From NCBI RefSeq assembly GCF_001523745.2, contig NZ_CP013386.1:372001-436000 (forward strand): a stretch of 64,000 nt of DNA, in the 5' to 3' direction. The notes below the pieces were generated by a model. The model saw only the letters and a program-made list of their open reading frames with translations. It was not told where the DNA came from and did not search any database. This DNA comes from Burkholderia mayonis (GTDB lineage: Bacteria; Pseudomonadota; Gammaproteobacteria; Burkholderiales; Burkholderiaceae). Every line of letters begins with the position of its first letter. Position 1 is the first letter of the stretch. Below, piece after piece: positions 48,094-57,841 of the stretch. A program made the translations under genes and the position numbers.

Positions 48094-48115
48094 CGCGCGA
48101 CGCATGCGTCGCGCG
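48094..48115. repeat. Perfect 22-bp palindrome between hisD and hisC
   Basis: CGCGCGACGCA is followed directly by its reverse complement, centred between 48104 and 48105. It lies in a 148-base gap, long for this otherwise tight operon. It could be a regulator site or form an RNA hairpin; no T run follows. Confidence 0.7.
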
Positions 48116-48161
48116 AGGCGCTTGGGCCGGGACTATGCCGGCGCCGTGCGCCGTTGCCACC

Positions 48162-49232
48162 ATGACTACGCCAGAAGACATCATCCGCCGCGACGTGCTC
48201 GCGATGACGAGCTACCCGGTGCCGGATGCGGCGGGCTTCGTGAAGCTCGACGCGATGGAGAACCCGTATTCGCTGCCTGCGCCGCTTGCGGCCGAGCTCG
48301 GCGAGCGGCTCGCGCACGTCGCGCTGAACCGCTATCCGGCGCCGCGTCCCGCCGTGCTGATCGACAAGCTGCGCGCGGCGATGGGCGTGCCCGCCGCGTG
48401 CGACGTGCTGCTCGGCAACGGCTCGGACGAGATCATCGGCATGCTCGCGATGGCGTGCGCGAAGCCGGGCGCGAAGGTGCTCGCGCCGGTGCCGGGCTTC
48501 GTGATGTACGAGCTGTCGGCGAAGTTCGCGCAGCTCGAGTTCGTCGGCGTGCCGCTCGCGGCCGACCTGACACTCGACGTCGACGCGATGCTCGCGGCCA
48601 TCGCCGAGCACCGTCCGGCGCTCGTTTATCTCGCCTATCCGAACAACCCGACGGGCACGCTGTATCCGGACGAGGACATCGAGCGGATCATCGCGGCCGC
48701 GGAGGCGAGCCTCGTCGTGATCGACGAGGCGTACCAGCCGTTCGCGCAGCGCAGCTGGCTGCCGCGCGCGGCGGAGTTCGACAACGTCGTCGTGATGCGC
48801 ACGATGTCTAAGCTCGGCCTGGCCGGCATCCGCTTGGGCTACCTCGTCGGGCTGCCCGCGTGGCTCGCGCAGTTCGACAAGGTGCGCCCGCCGTACAACG
48901 TGAACGTGCTGACGCAGGCGGCGGCCGAGTTCCTGCTCGCGCGCCTCGACGTGCTCGACGCGCAGGCCGCGCAGTTGCGCGACGCGCGCACCGGGCTCGC
49001 GCACGCGATCGGCGCGCTGCCGGGCGCGACGGTGTTCCCGAGCGCCGGCAATTTTCTGCTCGTGCGGGTGCCGGATGCGGCCGCCGTGTTCGACGTACTT
49101 TTGACTGAGCGGGTTTTGATCAAAAACGTGAGTAAAATGCACCCATTGCTCGCCAATTGCGTGCGCGTAACGGTTGGGTCTCCCGAAGAAAACGCGCGTC
49201 TTCTGGCCGCACTGAAGCTGGCGCTGCCCTGA
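48162..49232 (+). CDS. hisC: Histidinol-phosphate aminotransferase
   Basis: HisC is a PLP enzyme that converts imidazole-acetol phosphate to histidinol phosphate. The 356-residue product has [47 protein letters not shown] and the PLP-lysine stretch [19 protein letters not shown] (Lys in SKLGLAG). ATG 48162 starts a normal N-terminus; a GTG/ATG upstream at 48135 adds nine residues without support. Confidence 0.95.
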   Translation: MTTPEDIIRRDVLAMTSYPVPDAAGFVKLDAMENPYSLPAPLAAELGERLAHVALNRYPAPRPAVLIDKLRAAMGVPAACDVLLGNGSDEIIGMLAMACAKPGAKVLAPVPGFVMYELSAKFAQLEFVGVPLAADLTLDVDAMLAAIAEHRPALVYLAYPNNPTGTLYPDEDIERIIAAAEASLVVIDEAYQPFAQRSWLPRAAEFDNVVVMRTMSKLGLAGIRLGYLVGLPAWLAQFDKVRPPYNVNVLTQAAAEFLLARLDVLDAQAAQLRDARTGLAHAIGALPGATVFPSAGNFLLVRVPDAAAVFDVLLTERVLIKNVSKMHPLLANCVRVTVGSPEENARLLAALKLALP

Positions 49233-49295
49233 CGGGCCACCCCGGGGCGCCGTCTTTCTCGTCCCCATCTACACCAGTCAATTCAAGGAATCACC

Positions 49296-49883
49296 ATGCG
49301 CGTGGCGGAAGTCGTTCGCAACACCAGCGAAACGCAGATCCGTGTGAAGATCGACCTCGATGGCACCGGCAAGCAAAAACTCGCGACCGGCGTTCCGTTC
49401 CTCGACCATATGCTCGACCAGATCGCGCGCCATGGTCTCGTCGATCTCGACATCGAAGCGCATGGGGACACCCATATCGACGACCACCATACGGTCGAGG
49501 ACGTCGGCATCTCGCTCGGCCAGGCCGTCGCGAAGGCGATCGGCGACAAGAAGGGCATCCGCCGCTACGGCCATTCGTACGTGCCGCTCGACGAGGCGCT
49601 GTCGCGCGTCGTGATCGATTTCTCCGGGCGTCCGGGCCTCGAATTCCACGTGCCGTTCACGCGTGCGCGAATCGGCACGTTCGACGTCGATCTGTCGATC
49701 GAATTCTTCCGCGGCTTCGTCAATCATGCGGGCGTGACGCTTCATATCGACAACCTGCGCGGCGTCAATGCGCACCATCAGCTCGAGACGGTGTTCAAGG
49801 CGTTCGGCCGCGCGCTGCGGATGGCGGTGGAGCTCGACGAGCGTGCGGCGGGGCAGATCCCGTCGACGAAGGGCAGCCTCTGA
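49296..49883 (+). CDS. hisB: Imidazoleglycerol-phosphate dehydratase
   Basis: HisB here is the monofunctional dehydratase (195 residues), without the phosphatase domain of the E. coli fusion. It carries the metal-binding repeats [29 protein letters not shown] and [30 protein letters not shown]. The order hisB-marC-hisH continues the operon. Confidence 0.97.
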   Translation: MRVAEVVRNTSETQIRVKIDLDGTGKQKLATGVPFLDHMLDQIARHGLVDLDIEAHGDTHIDDHHTVEDVGISLGQAVAKAIGDKKGIRRYGHSYVPLDEALSRVVIDFSGRPGLEFHVPFTRARIGTFDVDLSIEFFRGFVNHAGVTLHIDNLRGVNAHHQLETVFKAFGRALRMAVELDERAAGQIPSTKGSL

Positions 49884-49938
49884 TTCCCAGCCGGAGCGAA
49901 AACGACCCCACTGGCCGCGGCGGCTGCGCCGGCTTGCG

Positions 49939-50559
49939 ATGGATCTGCTCAAATCGTTCATCTCCCTGCTCGCGCTGATCAATCCGCTCGGCGCGGTGCC
50001 GTTTTTCCTGAGCCTGACGGCCCAGCAGACGGAAACCGAGCGGCGACACACGATCCGCATCGCGGCGATCTCCGTGTTCTGCGTGATCGCTGTGACGACG
50101 CTGCTCGGCCAGCAGATCATCGATTTCTTCGGGATCACGGTGGGCTCGCTGGAGGTCGGCGGCGGGATCATCATGCTGCTGATGGCGATCTCGATGCTGA
50201 ACGCGCAGATCGGCAACACGCGCTCGACGCCCGAGGAGCGCGACGAGGCGGAGTCGAAGAACAGCGTCGCCGTCGTGCCGCTCGCGATTCCGCTCCTGAC
50301 GGGGCCGGGCTCGATCAGCACGGTGATCGTCTACGCGGCGAACGCCCGGCACTGGTACGACCGGCTCGGGCTCGTCGCGATCGGCGCGGCGCTCGCGCTC
50401 ATCTGTTTCATTGCGATGCGGCTCGCCGAGCCGATCGCGCACTGGATCGGCCGCACCGGCATCAACATCGTCACGCGTTTGATGGGATTGATGCTGTCGG
50501 CGCTGGCGGTGGAATTCATCGTCGATGGACTGAAGGCATTGTTGCCTGCACTGACATGA
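49939..50559 (+). CDS. MarC-family integral membrane protein
   Basis: This 206-residue protein has six membrane segments and the MarC pattern [51 protein letters not shown], and [20 protein letters not shown]. The function of MarC proteins is unsettled; older drug-resistance links are weak. It is unusual in lying inside the his operon, between hisB and hisH, with the hisH start overlapping its stop by ATGA. Confidence 0.92.
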   Translation: MDLLKSFISLLALINPLGAVPFFLSLTAQQTETERRHTIRIAAISVFCVIAVTTLLGQQIIDFFGITVGSLEVGGGIIMLLMAISMLNAQIGNTRSTPEERDEAESKNSVAVVPLAIPLLTGPGSISTVIVYAANARHWYDRLGLVAIGAALALICFIAMRLAEPIAHWIGRTGINIVTRLMGLMLSALAVEFIVDGLKALLPALT

Positions 50560-51197
50560 AAACTTCGATTGCGATTGTGGATTATGGAATGGGCAACCTG
50601 CGCTCGGTCGCGCAGGCGCTCATGAAGGCGGAACCTGCCGCCGACGTGAAGATCGTCGACCGGCCCGAGGCGATCCGCGCGGCGGACCGCGTCGTGCTGC
50701 CGGGCCAGGGCGCGATGCCCGACTGCATGCGCTGCCTCGGCGAGTCCGGGTTGCAGGAGGCGGTGATCGAGGCGTCGCGCGCGAAGCCGCTCCTCGGCGT
50801 GTGCGTCGGCGAGCAGATGCTGTTCGACTGGAGCGCGGAAGGCGACACGAAGGGCCTCGGCCTGCTGCCGGGCAAGGTGCTGCGCTTCGAGCTCGAAGGC
50901 CGGCTGCAGGACGACGGCTCGCGTTTCAAGGTGCCGCAGATGGGCTGGAACCGCGTGCGCCAGGCGCGGCCGCACCCGCTGTGGGAGGGGGTGCCGGACA
51001 ACGCGTATTTCTATTTCGTGCATAGTTATTACGTGGTGCCGGACAACCCGGCGCACATTGCGGGCGAGACCGAATACGGCGACATCTTCACGTCCGCGGT
51101 TGCGCGCGACAATCTCTTCGCGACCCAATTTCACCCGGAAAAGAGCGCGGAAGTGGGGTTGCGGCTATACCGGAATTTTGTCCATTGGAACCCCTGA
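50556..51197 (+). CDS. hisH: Imidazole glycerol phosphate synthase, glutamine amidotransferase subunit
   Basis: HisH hydrolyses glutamine and channels ammonia to HisF. The 213-residue product has the class I triad: Cys83 in [12 protein letters not shown] and the His-Glu pair in [10 protein letters not shown], with the start [14 protein letters not shown]. The start overlaps the marC stop. Confidence 0.97.
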   Translation: MKTSIAIVDYGMGNLRSVAQALMKAEPAADVKIVDRPEAIRAADRVVLPGQGAMPDCMRCLGESGLQEAVIEASRAKPLLGVCVGEQMLFDWSAEGDTKGLGLLPGKVLRFELEGRLQDDGSRFKVPQMGWNRVRQARPHPLWEGVPDNAYFYFVHSYYVVPDNPAHIAGETEYGDIFTSAVARDNLFATQFHPEKSAEVGLRLYRNFVHWNP

Positions 51198-51363
51198 ACG
51201 TGGCGCGAGAGCCGCATCCGGCGTGCGCAAGTCGCCCGCCGCACGGGCCTTGCGAGCGGATACGCAGAAAGAGTTGTACTAAACTAGCGAGACGGCACCG
51301 CGCCGGATGGGCCGGCGCGCGCCTCTTGACCTCTTCATTTTTCCCTGACAACACCCGATTGCT

Positions 51364-52119
51364 ATGCTGCTGATTCCGGCCATCGATCTTAAAGACGGTC
51401 AGTGTGTGCGCCTCAAACAAGGCGATATGGACCAGGCGACGATTTTTTCCGAGGATCCTGCGGCGATGGCCCGTAAATGGGTCGATCTCGGCGCGCGGCG
51501 TTTGCATCTCGTCGACCTGAACGGCGCGTTCGCCGGCAAACCGAAGAATCTCGAGGCGATCGAGGCGATTCTCGGGGAGGTCGGCAACGAAATCCCGGTG
51601 CAGCTGGGCGGCGGCATCCGCAGCCTCGAGACGATCGAGAAGTATCTGGACGCCGGGCTGTCGTACGTGATCATCGGCACGGCGGCGGTGAAGGACCCGG
51701 GCTTTCTGCAGGATGCGTGCAGTGCGTTCGCGGGCAGCATCATCGTCGGCCTCGACGCGAAGGACGGCAAGGTCGCGACTGACGGCTGGAGCAAGCTCAC
51801 GGGCCACGAAGTGATCGATCTCGCGCGGAAGTTCGAGGACTACGGCGTCGAGTCGATCGTGTATACCGACATCGGCCGCGACGGGATGCTGCAAGGCATC
51901 AACATCGAGGCGACGGTGAAGCTCGCGCAGGCGGTCGGCATTCCGGTGATCGCGAGCGGCGGCCTGTCGAATATCGGCGACATCGAGAAGCTCTGCAAAG
52001 TGGAAGACGAAGGTGTCGAAGGCGTGATCTGCGGCCGGGCGATCTACTCGGGCGACCTCGATTTCGCCGCCGCGCAGAAACGCGCGGACGAACTGAACGG
52101 CGAGCTCGACGACGCCTGA
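51364..52119 (+). CDS. hisA: ProFAR isomerase
   Basis: HisA isomerises the aminoaldose ProFAR to the ketose PRFAR on a TIM barrel. The 251-residue product shows [18 protein letters not shown] with Asp8, [32 protein letters not shown], and [18 protein letters not shown]. It follows hisH after 166 bases, a gap with no recognisable gene and no promoter I can defend. Confidence 0.97.
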   Translation: MLLIPAIDLKDGQCVRLKQGDMDQATIFSEDPAAMARKWVDLGARRLHLVDLNGAFAGKPKNLEAIEAILGEVGNEIPVQLGGGIRSLETIEKYLDAGLSYVIIGTAAVKDPGFLQDACSAFAGSIIVGLDAKDGKVATDGWSKLTGHEVIDLARKFEDYGVESIVYTDIGRDGMLQGINIEATVKLAQAVGIPVIASGGLSNIGDIEKLCKVEDEGVEGVICGRAIYSGDLDFAAAQKRADELNGELDDA

Positions 52120-52201
52120 CGCGCCGCCTCGGCACTCCGCCTTTTCGCCAAGCCGCCCGCCCCGTGCGGGCGGCATTACCCGCGGCATGCCGCGCAACAT
52201 C

Positions 52202-52975
52202 ATGGCTCTAGCTAAACGCATCATCCCCTGTCTCGACGTGACCGCCGGGCGCGTCGTCAAGGGCGTCAATTTCGTCGAACTGCGCGACGCGGGCGATCCC
52301 GTCGAGATCGCGCGGCGTTATGACGAGCAGGGCGCGGACGAACTCACGTTCCTCGACATCACCGCGACGTCGGACGGCCGCGACCTGATCCTGCCGATCA
52401 TCGAGGCGGTCGCGTCGCAGGTGTTCATTCCGCTCACGGTGGGCGGCGGCGTGCGCGCGGTCGAGGACGTGCGGCGCCTCCTGAACGCCGGCGCGGACAA
52501 GGTCGGCATGAACTCGTCAGCGGTCGCGAATCCGCAGCTCGTGCGCGACGCGGCCGACAAGTACGGCTCGCAGTGCATCGTCGTCGCGATCGATGCGAAG
52601 CGCGTGTCGGGCGAAGGCGAGGCGCCGCGCTGGGAAGTCTTCACGCACGGCGGCCGCAAGGGCACGGGCCTCGATGCCGTCGAATGGGCGCGCAAGGTGG
52701 CCGAGCTCGGCGCGGGCGAGATCCTGCTCACGAGCATGGACCGCGACGGCACGAAGGCGGGCTTCGATCTCGCGTTGACGCGCGCGGTGTCGGACGCGGT
52801 GTCCGTGCCCGTGATCGCGTCGGGCGGCGTCGGCTCGCTCGAGCACCTCGCGGCGGGCATCACCGAAGGCCGCGCGGACGCGGTGTTGGCCGCGAGCATC
52901 TTCCACTACGGCGAGCATACGGTCGGCGAGGCGAAGCGCTTCTTGGCCGAGCGCGGTATTCCGGTGAGGTTGTGA
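52202..52975 (+). CDS. hisF: Imidazole glycerol phosphate synthase, cyclase subunit
   Basis: HisF uses ammonia from HisH to make imidazole glycerol phosphate and AICAR. The 257-residue barrel starts [13 protein letters not shown] with the catalytic Asp12, and has [39 protein letters not shown] (second catalytic Asp) and the [12 protein letters not shown] phosphate loop. ATG 52202 is used rather than 52187. The stop overlaps hisI as TGATG. Confidence 0.97.
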   Translation: MALAKRIIPCLDVTAGRVVKGVNFVELRDAGDPVEIARRYDEQGADELTFLDITATSDGRDLILPIIEAVASQVFIPLTVGGGVRAVEDVRRLLNAGADKVGMNSSAVANPQLVRDAADKYGSQCIVVAIDAKRVSGEGEAPRWEVFTHGGRKGTGLDAVEWARKVAELGAGEILLTSMDRDGTKAGFDLALTRAVSDAVSVPVIASGGVGSLEHLAAGITEGRADAVLAASIFHYGEHTVGEAKRFLAERGIPVRL

Positions 52976-53388
52976 TGAGCGAAGCAATGAAGCCGGGCGA
53001 CTGGCTCGACAAGGTCCGCTGGGACGCGAACGGCCTCGTGCCGGCGATCGCGCAGGACGCGGCGACGAACGACGTGCTGATGTTTGCGTGGATGAACCGC
53101 GAGGCGTTGGCGAAGACGATTGAATTGAAGCGCGCGGTGTACTACTCGCGCTCGCGGCAGCGCCTGTGGTTCAAGGGCGAGGAGTCGGGCCACGTGCAGC
53201 ACGTGCACGAAGTGCGGATCGACTGCGACGAGGACGTCGTGCTGCTGAAAGTCGAGCAGGTCGAGGGCATCGCGTGCCACACCGGCCGGCGCTCGTGCTT
53301 TTTCCAGAAATTCGAGGGCACCGTCGACGACGGCGAATGGGTCGCGGTCGATCCGGTGCTCAAAGACCCCGAACACATCTACAAATGA
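52975..53388 (+). CDS. hisI: Phosphoribosyl-AMP cyclohydrolase
   Basis: HisI opens the purine ring of phosphoribosyl-AMP in the third histidine step. The 137-residue product has [48 protein letters not shown] and the zinc cysteines in [13 protein letters not shown]. It is separate from hisE (fused in E. coli) and overlaps it by ATGA. Confidence 0.96.
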   Translation: MSEAMKPGDWLDKVRWDANGLVPAIAQDAATNDVLMFAWMNREALAKTIELKRAVYYSRSRQRLWFKGEESGHVQHVHEVRIDCDEDVVLLKVEQVEGIACHTGRRSCFFQKFEGTVDDGEWVAVDPVLKDPEHIYK

Positions 53389-53753
53389 CGCAATCGACGA
53401 TCGAAGACACGCTGCTGCGCCTCGCCGCCGTAATCGACAGCCGCAAGGGCGGCGATCCCGAGCAATCGTACGTGTCGCGCCTCTTCCACAAGGGCGACGA
53501 CGCGGTCCTGAAGAAGATCGGCGAGGAAGCGACCGAAGTAGTGCTCGCCGCGAAGGACGTGCGCCAGGGCGGCGCGCCGTCCGCGCTCGTCGGCGAAGTC
53601 GCGGACCTGTGGTTCCACTGCCTCGTCGCGCTGTCGCACTTCGACCTGAGCCCCGCCGACGTGATCGCCGAGCTCGAGCGCCGCGAAGGGTTGTCGGGCA
53701 TCGAGGAAAAGGCGCTGCGCAAGCGCCGCGAGCGCGAAGAAAACGGCGGATGA
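53385..53753 (+). CDS. hisE: Phosphoribosyl-ATP pyrophosphatase
   Basis: HisE hydrolyses phosphoribosyl-ATP to phosphoribosyl-AMP. The 122-residue product is all-alpha with the MazG-like pattern [30 protein letters not shown] and [13 protein letters not shown]. The tail is charged ([14 protein letters not shown]). It overlaps hisI. Confidence 0.96.
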   Translation: MTQSTIEDTLLRLAAVIDSRKGGDPEQSYVSRLFHKGDDAVLKKIGEEATEVVLAAKDVRQGGAPSALVGEVADLWFHCLVALSHFDLSPADVIAELERREGLSGIEEKALRKRREREENGG

Positions 53754-53805
53754 GCCGATGCGGCCGCACGCCGCGCAAGATTTGTCATCAAAGGGGAATA
53801 GCATC

Positions 53806-54195
53806 ATGTCAGAGTCGCCGAACCAATTTCCGCCGCCATACCAGAACGCGACCGAGAGCGAACGCCAGCAATCGTTGCGCACGTTGACGCACATCCTCTA
53901 CCTGCTATACGCGATTCACTGGCTGACGGGCGGCATCACGGGCATCGTCGCGATCATCATCAACTACGTGAAGCGCGACGATACGCTCGGCACCGCGTAT
54001 CAGGCTCATTTCGAATGGCAGATCCGCACCTTCTGGCGCGCGCTGATCGCGTATCTGATCGGCTTTGCGCTGCTGTTTGTCGGGATCGGCTTCGTCGTGC
54101 TGGGTGCGGTGTGGATCTGGACGCTGTACCGTATCATCAAAGGCTGGCTGTACTTGAACGACAACAAGACGCTCGATCCGCAGGCATGGTTCTGA
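53806..54195 (+). CDS. DUF4870-like small membrane protein
   Basis: This 129-residue product has a polar N-terminus (about 35 residues), then three membrane segments. The pattern THILYLLYAIHWLTGGITGIVAIIINYVKRDDTLGTAYQAHFEWQIRTFW resembles the DUF4870/Tic20-like group, whose function is unknown. The conserved sequence around Y-x-x-H-F-x-W-Q-I-R-T-F-W suggests a family core. It lies between hisE and the HIT gene on the same strand. Confidence 0.85.
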   Translation: MSESPNQFPPPYQNATESERQQSLRTLTHILYLLYAIHWLTGGITGIVAIIINYVKRDDTLGTAYQAHFEWQIRTFWRALIAYLIGFALLFVGIGFVVLGAVWIWTLYRIIKGWLYLNDNKTLDPQAWF

Positions 54196-54223
54196 CGCCT
54201 GGCGGGACGCGTCGGGGAACACG

Positions 54224-54589
54224 ATGAGTCACGACCCGAACTGCCTGTTCTGCAAGATCGCGGCGGGCGAGATTCCGAGCACGAGGGTGCACGAGGACGA
54301 CGAATTCGTCGCTTTCAGGGACATCCGGCCCGCAGCCGATACGCACGTGCTCGTCATTCCGCGCAAGCACGTGCCGACGCTGTCCGCCGTCACCGAGGAA
54401 GACGCGCCGCTGCTTGGTAGAATGATGGTTCTCGTCGCGCGGCTCGCCGAGCAGCTGGGCTGCGCGTATACGGGCGGCGAAACCGGGTTCCGGACGGTGA
54501 TCAATACCGGGCCGGGCGGCGGGCAGGAGGTCTATCACCTGCACGCGCATATTCTGGCCGGGCCGCGTCCGTGGCGCCGGATGGGATGA
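54224..54589 (+). CDS. hinT: HIT-family nucleotide hydrolase (HinT-like)
   Basis: HIT proteins cleave phosphoramidates and nucleotide conjugates. The 121-residue product has the metal-site CLFCKIAAGEIPS at the start and the histidine triad in EVYHLHAHILAGP (His-x-His-x-His). The position after hisE and before tatABC is common in betaproteobacteria. The physiological substrate is unknown. Confidence 0.95.
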   Translation: MSHDPNCLFCKIAAGEIPSTRVHEDDEFVAFRDIRPAADTHVLVIPRKHVPTLSAVTEEDAPLLGRMMVLVARLAEQLGCAYTGGETGFRTVINTGPGGGQEVYHLHAHILAGPRPWRRMG

Positions 54590-54612
54590 GATGACGGGCG
54601 CCGCCCGTCATC
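54590..54612 (+). other. Hairpin between the HIT gene and tatA
   Basis: A 10-bp perfect stem GATGACGGGC (54590-54599) / GCCCGTCATC (54603-54612) with a 3-base loop begins immediately after the HIT stop codon. It lacks a T tract, so it probably stabilises or processes the mRNA rather than terminating fully. Confidence 0.55.
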
Positions 54613-54679
54613 CGAACGAAGCCGGCGCGGGGCCGGCGATTTGCGCCGCGAGACCGGCGAGGTTTAGGAGAGTTTCATC

Positions 54680-54916
54680 ATGGGCGGATTGAGTATTTGG
54701 CATTGGCTGATCGTGTTGCTGATCGTCGCGCTGGTGTTCGGCACGAAGAAACTGCGCAACATCGGCAATGATCTCGGCAGTGCGGTCAAGGGTTTCAAGG
54801 ATGGCATGAAGGAGAGCGAAACCCCCGCCGACGCGCAGCAGTTGCCGCGCTCGGGATCGGTCGACGTCGACGCGAAGGAAGCCGCGTCGCGCTCGTCCGA
54901 TTCGCACAAAGCATAA
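54680..54916 (+). CDS. tatA: Twin-arginine translocase subunit TatA
   Basis: TatA forms the pore-like oligomer that moves folded Tat substrates across the inner membrane. The 78-residue product has an N-terminal membrane helix ([16 protein letters not shown]) followed by the amphipathic [26 protein letters not shown], exactly the family layout. The C-terminal 35 residues are polar and disordered. MsrP and PetA in this window are probable clients. Confidence 0.96.
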   Translation: MGGLSIWHWLIVLLIVALVFGTKKLRNIGNDLGSAVKGFKDGMKESETPADAQQLPRSGSVDVDAKEAASRSSDSHKA

Positions 54917-54938
54917 GACACGCTGACGGACTGCCGCG

Positions 54939-55466
54939 ATGCTCGATCTCGGTCTTTCAAAGATGGCGCTGATCGGCGTCGTCGCGCTCGTCGTGCTCGG
55001 CCCCGAGCGGCTGCCGCGCGTCGCGCGGACGGCGGGCGCGCTCTTCGGGCGCGCGCAGCGCTACATCAACGACGTGAAGGCGGAAGTCTCGCGCGAGATC
55101 GAGCTCGATGCGCTGCGCACGATGAAGACCGATTTCGAGCAGGCGGCGCGCAACGTCGAGAACACGATCCACGACAACCTGCGCGAGCACGAACGCGATC
55201 TCAACGCCGCGTGGAACTCGACGGTGTCGTCGGGCGATCCGGCGGCCGTCGACGCGTCGGACGGTTCGGCTGCGCCGTTCGGCGAGCCGTCGTGGCGCAG
55301 CGTCGTCGCCGCGTCGGCGAAGCGCCGCAACTGGCGGGTGAGGAAGACGGCGACGCCCGTCTGGTACAAGCGCGCAACGATGCGCCGCACGCAGGTGCAG
55401 TCGGGCGCCGCGCGCGTCGCGCGGCACCAGCCGGCGAGCCTGCGCCGTCCCGCGCGTTTCTTCTGA
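54939..55466 (+). CDS. tatB: Twin-arginine translocase subunit TatB
   Basis: TatB binds the twin-arginine signal together with TatC. The 175-residue product starts MLDLGLSKMALIGVVALVVLGPERLPRVARTAGALFGRAQRYINDVKAEVSREIE, including the LGPERLP motif after the helix and a long amphipathic segment. The tail from about residue 90 is variable and rich in basic residues. Confidence 0.95.
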   Translation: MLDLGLSKMALIGVVALVVLGPERLPRVARTAGALFGRAQRYINDVKAEVSREIELDALRTMKTDFEQAARNVENTIHDNLREHERDLNAAWNSTVSSGDPAAVDASDGSAAPFGEPSWRSVVAASAKRRNWRVRKTATPVWYKRATMRRTQVQSGAARVARHQPASLRRPARFF

Positions 55467-55504
55467 GCGATGAATCGCGCTTGTCATTTCAACCGAGGGC
55501 CGGT

Positions 55505-56287
55505 GTGAGCGACCCCCAGCACAATCCGGACGAAGGTCCGGAAGAGACCTTCATCTCCCATCTCGTCGAACTGCGTGACCGCATCATCCGGGCGGGCGTG
55601 GCGGTGATCGTCGTGTTTCTCGGGCTCGTCTACTGGGCGCCCGATATCTTCCGGCTGCTCGCGCGGCCGCTGATGCAGAACCTGCCGAAGGGCGGCAAGA
55701 TGATCGTGACCGACGTCACCGGCTCGTTCTTCGTGCCGATGAAGGTGACGATGCTCGTCGCACTCGTGATTGCGCTGCCGATCGTGCTGTACCAGATCTG
55801 GGCGTTCGTTGCGCCGGGGCTCTATCAGCACGAGAAGAAGCTTGTCTTGCCGCTCGTCAGCAGCAGCTATGTGCTGTTCCTGTGCGGGATGGCGTTTGCG
55901 TACTTCGTCGTGTTCCCGACGATCTTCCGCGTGATGGCGCACTACAACGCGCCGCTCGGCGCCGAGATGTCGACCGATATCGACAATTACCTGAGCTTCG
56001 TGCTCGGCATGTTCGTTGCGTTCGGGGTGACGTTCGAGGTGCCGGTCGTCGTCGTGCTGCTCGTGCGGATGGGCGTGCTGACTGTGCAGAAGCTCAAGGA
56101 GATCCGGCCGTACGTGATCGTCGGCGCGTTCGTCGTCGCGGCCGTCGTGACGCCGCCCGACGTGTTCTCGCAGCTGATGCTCGCGCTGCCGCTCGTGCTG
56201 TTGTACGAGGCGGGGATCATCGCGGCGCGGCTCTTCGTCAAGCCGCCGCCGAAAGAAGAAGACCAAGGCAAAACCGCGGCGAGCTGA
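55505..56287 (+). CDS. tatC: Twin-arginine translocase subunit TatC
   Basis: TatC is the six-helix receptor of the Tat system. The 260-residue product has ETFISHLVELRDRIIRAGVAV near the start, where the Glu and Arg match conserved functional residues, then LYQIWAFVAPGLYQHEKKLVLP and FGVTFEVPVVVVLLVRMGVLT. GTG 55505 is chosen because it gives the family start. The transcript ends at a hairpin shared with the degS-like gene. Confidence 0.95.
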   Translation: MSDPQHNPDEGPEETFISHLVELRDRIIRAGVAVIVVFLGLVYWAPDIFRLLARPLMQNLPKGGKMIVTDVTGSFFVPMKVTMLVALVIALPIVLYQIWAFVAPGLYQHEKKLVLPLVSSSYVLFLCGMAFAYFVVFPTIFRVMAHYNAPLGAEMSTDIDNYLSFVLGMFVAFGVTFEVPVVVVLLVRMGVLTVQKLKEIRPYVIVGAFVVAAVVTPPDVFSQLMLALPLVLLYEAGIIAARLFVKPPPKEEDQGKTAAS

Positions 56288-56451
56288 GCGGGCGGTGGGC
56301 CGGGCTTGCCGGCGCGTAGCTGGGTTGGTTGTAAAGGCCACTAAAAGGCCATCGACCGCCCGGTGGACCATTCGAGCGGCGGCCTGCGCGGATTTTGCTC
56401 AGAGCCGCTTCGCGTCGGGCGGTCGGTTCGATCAGACGCGGCAGAAGCAAG

Positions 56452-56546
56452 AAACAAAAAAGCAACCTATCTTTGAATCGCCCCCAGGAAGTTGGACACC
56501 GATCCAACCTTTGAGGGGCAGTTCACTTGGGTTGCTTTTTTTGTTT
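56452..56546. terminator. Bidirectional tatC/degS terminator with a palindromic insert
   Basis: The outer arms are AAACAAAAAAGCAACC (56452-56467) and GGTTGCTTTTTTTGTTT (56530-56546), a strong terminator for the converging tatC and degS-like genes. Between them lies a 52-bp palindromic block (56474-56525), itself listed separately. Without it the loop would be about seven bases, an ordinary terminator. The rest of the 324-base gap (56288-56611) holds no recognisable gene. Confidence 0.85.
56474..56525. mobile_element. 52-bp palindromic mini-element with IS-like ends
   Basis: The block starts TGAA and ends TTCA. Its two halves are imperfect inverted repeats, sharing GCCCC and GTTGGA at matching positions. 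It is flanked on both sides by CTT (56471-56473 and 56526-56528). TG...CA ends, inner repeats and a 3-bp duplication are what IS3-family elements leave, so this looks like two abutted insertion-sequence ends with no coding part. Identity to a named element is not established. Confidence 0.55.
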
Positions 56547-56611
56547 GCCGTCACGCCGGAAGGCGGCGAAGCGTGCGTCGCGGGCGTTGTCTCGGCCGTC
56601 CCGACGCCTGC

Positions 56612-57820
56612 TTACTCCTCCTCGTCGCTATTCTGCTCGTCGAGCGCCTGCTTCGGCGGCGGCGGCCGCTTGCCGATCACGACCGTCACGTCGAGCTCCT
56701 TGCCCTTGCGCACGACGTGCACCTTGGTCGGCGTGCCCGGCTTGATCTGCGCGACGACGTTCAGGAGCTTTGTCGTATCGGTGATTTCCTCGCCGTCGAC
56801 CGATACGAGGATGTCGCCCGGCTTGATCCCCGCCTTGTCGGCCGGGCCGCCCTGCAGCACGCCCGCAACGATCGCGCCCGATTTTTGCGCGAGGCTGAAC
56901 GACTCGGCGATCTCGGGCGTCACGTCCTGCGGCTCGACGCCGATCCAGCCGCGCGTGACGGCGCCCGTCGTGATGATGCTCTCGAGCACGTTGCGCGCGG
57001 TCGAGACGGGGATCGCGAAGCCGATCCCGAGCGAGCCGCCCGAGCGCGAGTAGATCGCCGTGTTGATGCCGAGCAGGTTGCCGTTCACGTCGACGAGCGC
57101 GCCGCCCGAGTTACCCGGGTTGATCGGCGCGTCGGTCTGGATGAAGTTCTCGAACGTGTTAATGCCGAGATGGTTGCGCCCGAGCGCGCTGATGATCCCC
57201 ATCGTGACCGTCTGGCCGACGCCGAACGGATTGCCGATCGCGAGCACGACGTCGCCGACGCGCGCCTGGTCCGACCGGCCGAGCGTGATCGTCGGCAGGT
57301 TCGACATGTTGATCTTGAGCACCGCGAGATCGGTCTCGGGATCGCTGCCGATCACCTTCGCGGTCGCGGTGCGGCCGTCGGCGAGCGCGACTTCGATCTG
57401 GTCCGCGCCGTCGACGACGTGCTGGTTCGTTAGAATGTAACCCTCCGAGCTTACGATGACGCCCGACCCCAGATTGGCCGCGGGCTCATCCTGCTGCCGC
57501 CGCGCGTTGCGATCGCCGAAGAAATAGCGAAAGAGCGGATCCTTCGCACGCGGATCGGGCGGCAGCGAACCGTCCTTGCTGGAGAATACGTTGACGACCG
57601 CGGGCATCGCCTTCTGCGCGGCGTCCGCATACGAGGATTGAGCGGGCGCGCCGCCGACGCCGGGCGCGACTTCCCGCAGCGCGACGATCGGCGCCGCGAG
57701 CTGTTTGCCGAGTTGTCCTTGCCGTTGGAGCCATTGCGGCTTGAGCGTCGCCACGATGAACATCAGTGCGAGCAGCACCGTCACCGCTTGGGCGAAGAAC
57801 AGCCAGAAGCGTCTAAGCAT
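56612..57820 (-). CDS. DegS/AlgW-like periplasmic serine protease
   Basis: The 402-residue product is an HtrA-type protease anchored by an N-terminal membrane helix ([19 protein letters not shown]). It has the triad His134 (TNQHVV), Asp164 (ETDLAVLKI) and Ser238 ([11 protein letters not shown]), then one PDZ domain (about residues 285-385, [22 protein letters not shown]). A single PDZ and membrane anchor fit DegS/AlgW, which start sigma-E type envelope-stress signalling, better than the two-PDZ DegP. The acidic tail EEE is unusual. It is convergent with tatC and divergent from the Nif3-like gene. Confidence 0.9.
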   Translation of the reverse strand: MLRRFWLFFAQAVTVLLALMFIVATLKPQWLQRQGQLGKQLAAPIVALREVAPGVGGAPAQSSYADAAQKAMPAVVNVFSSKDGSLPPDPRAKDPLFRYFFGDRNARRQQDEPAANLGSGVIVSSEGYILTNQHVVDGADQIEVALADGRTATAKVIGSDPETDLAVLKINMSNLPTITLGRSDQARVGDVVLAIGNPFGVGQTVTMGIISALGRNHLGINTFENFIQTDAPINPGNSGGALVDVNGNLLGINTAIYSRSGGSLGIGFAIPVSTARNVLESIITTGAVTRGWIGVEPQDVTPEIAESFSLAQKSGAIVAGVLQGGPADKAGIKPGDILVSVDGEEITDTTKLLNVVAQIKPGTPTKVHVVRKGKELDVTVVIGKRPPPPKQALDEQNSDEEE

Positions 57821-57841
57821 TTGAAGATATTAGAGGTTTAT

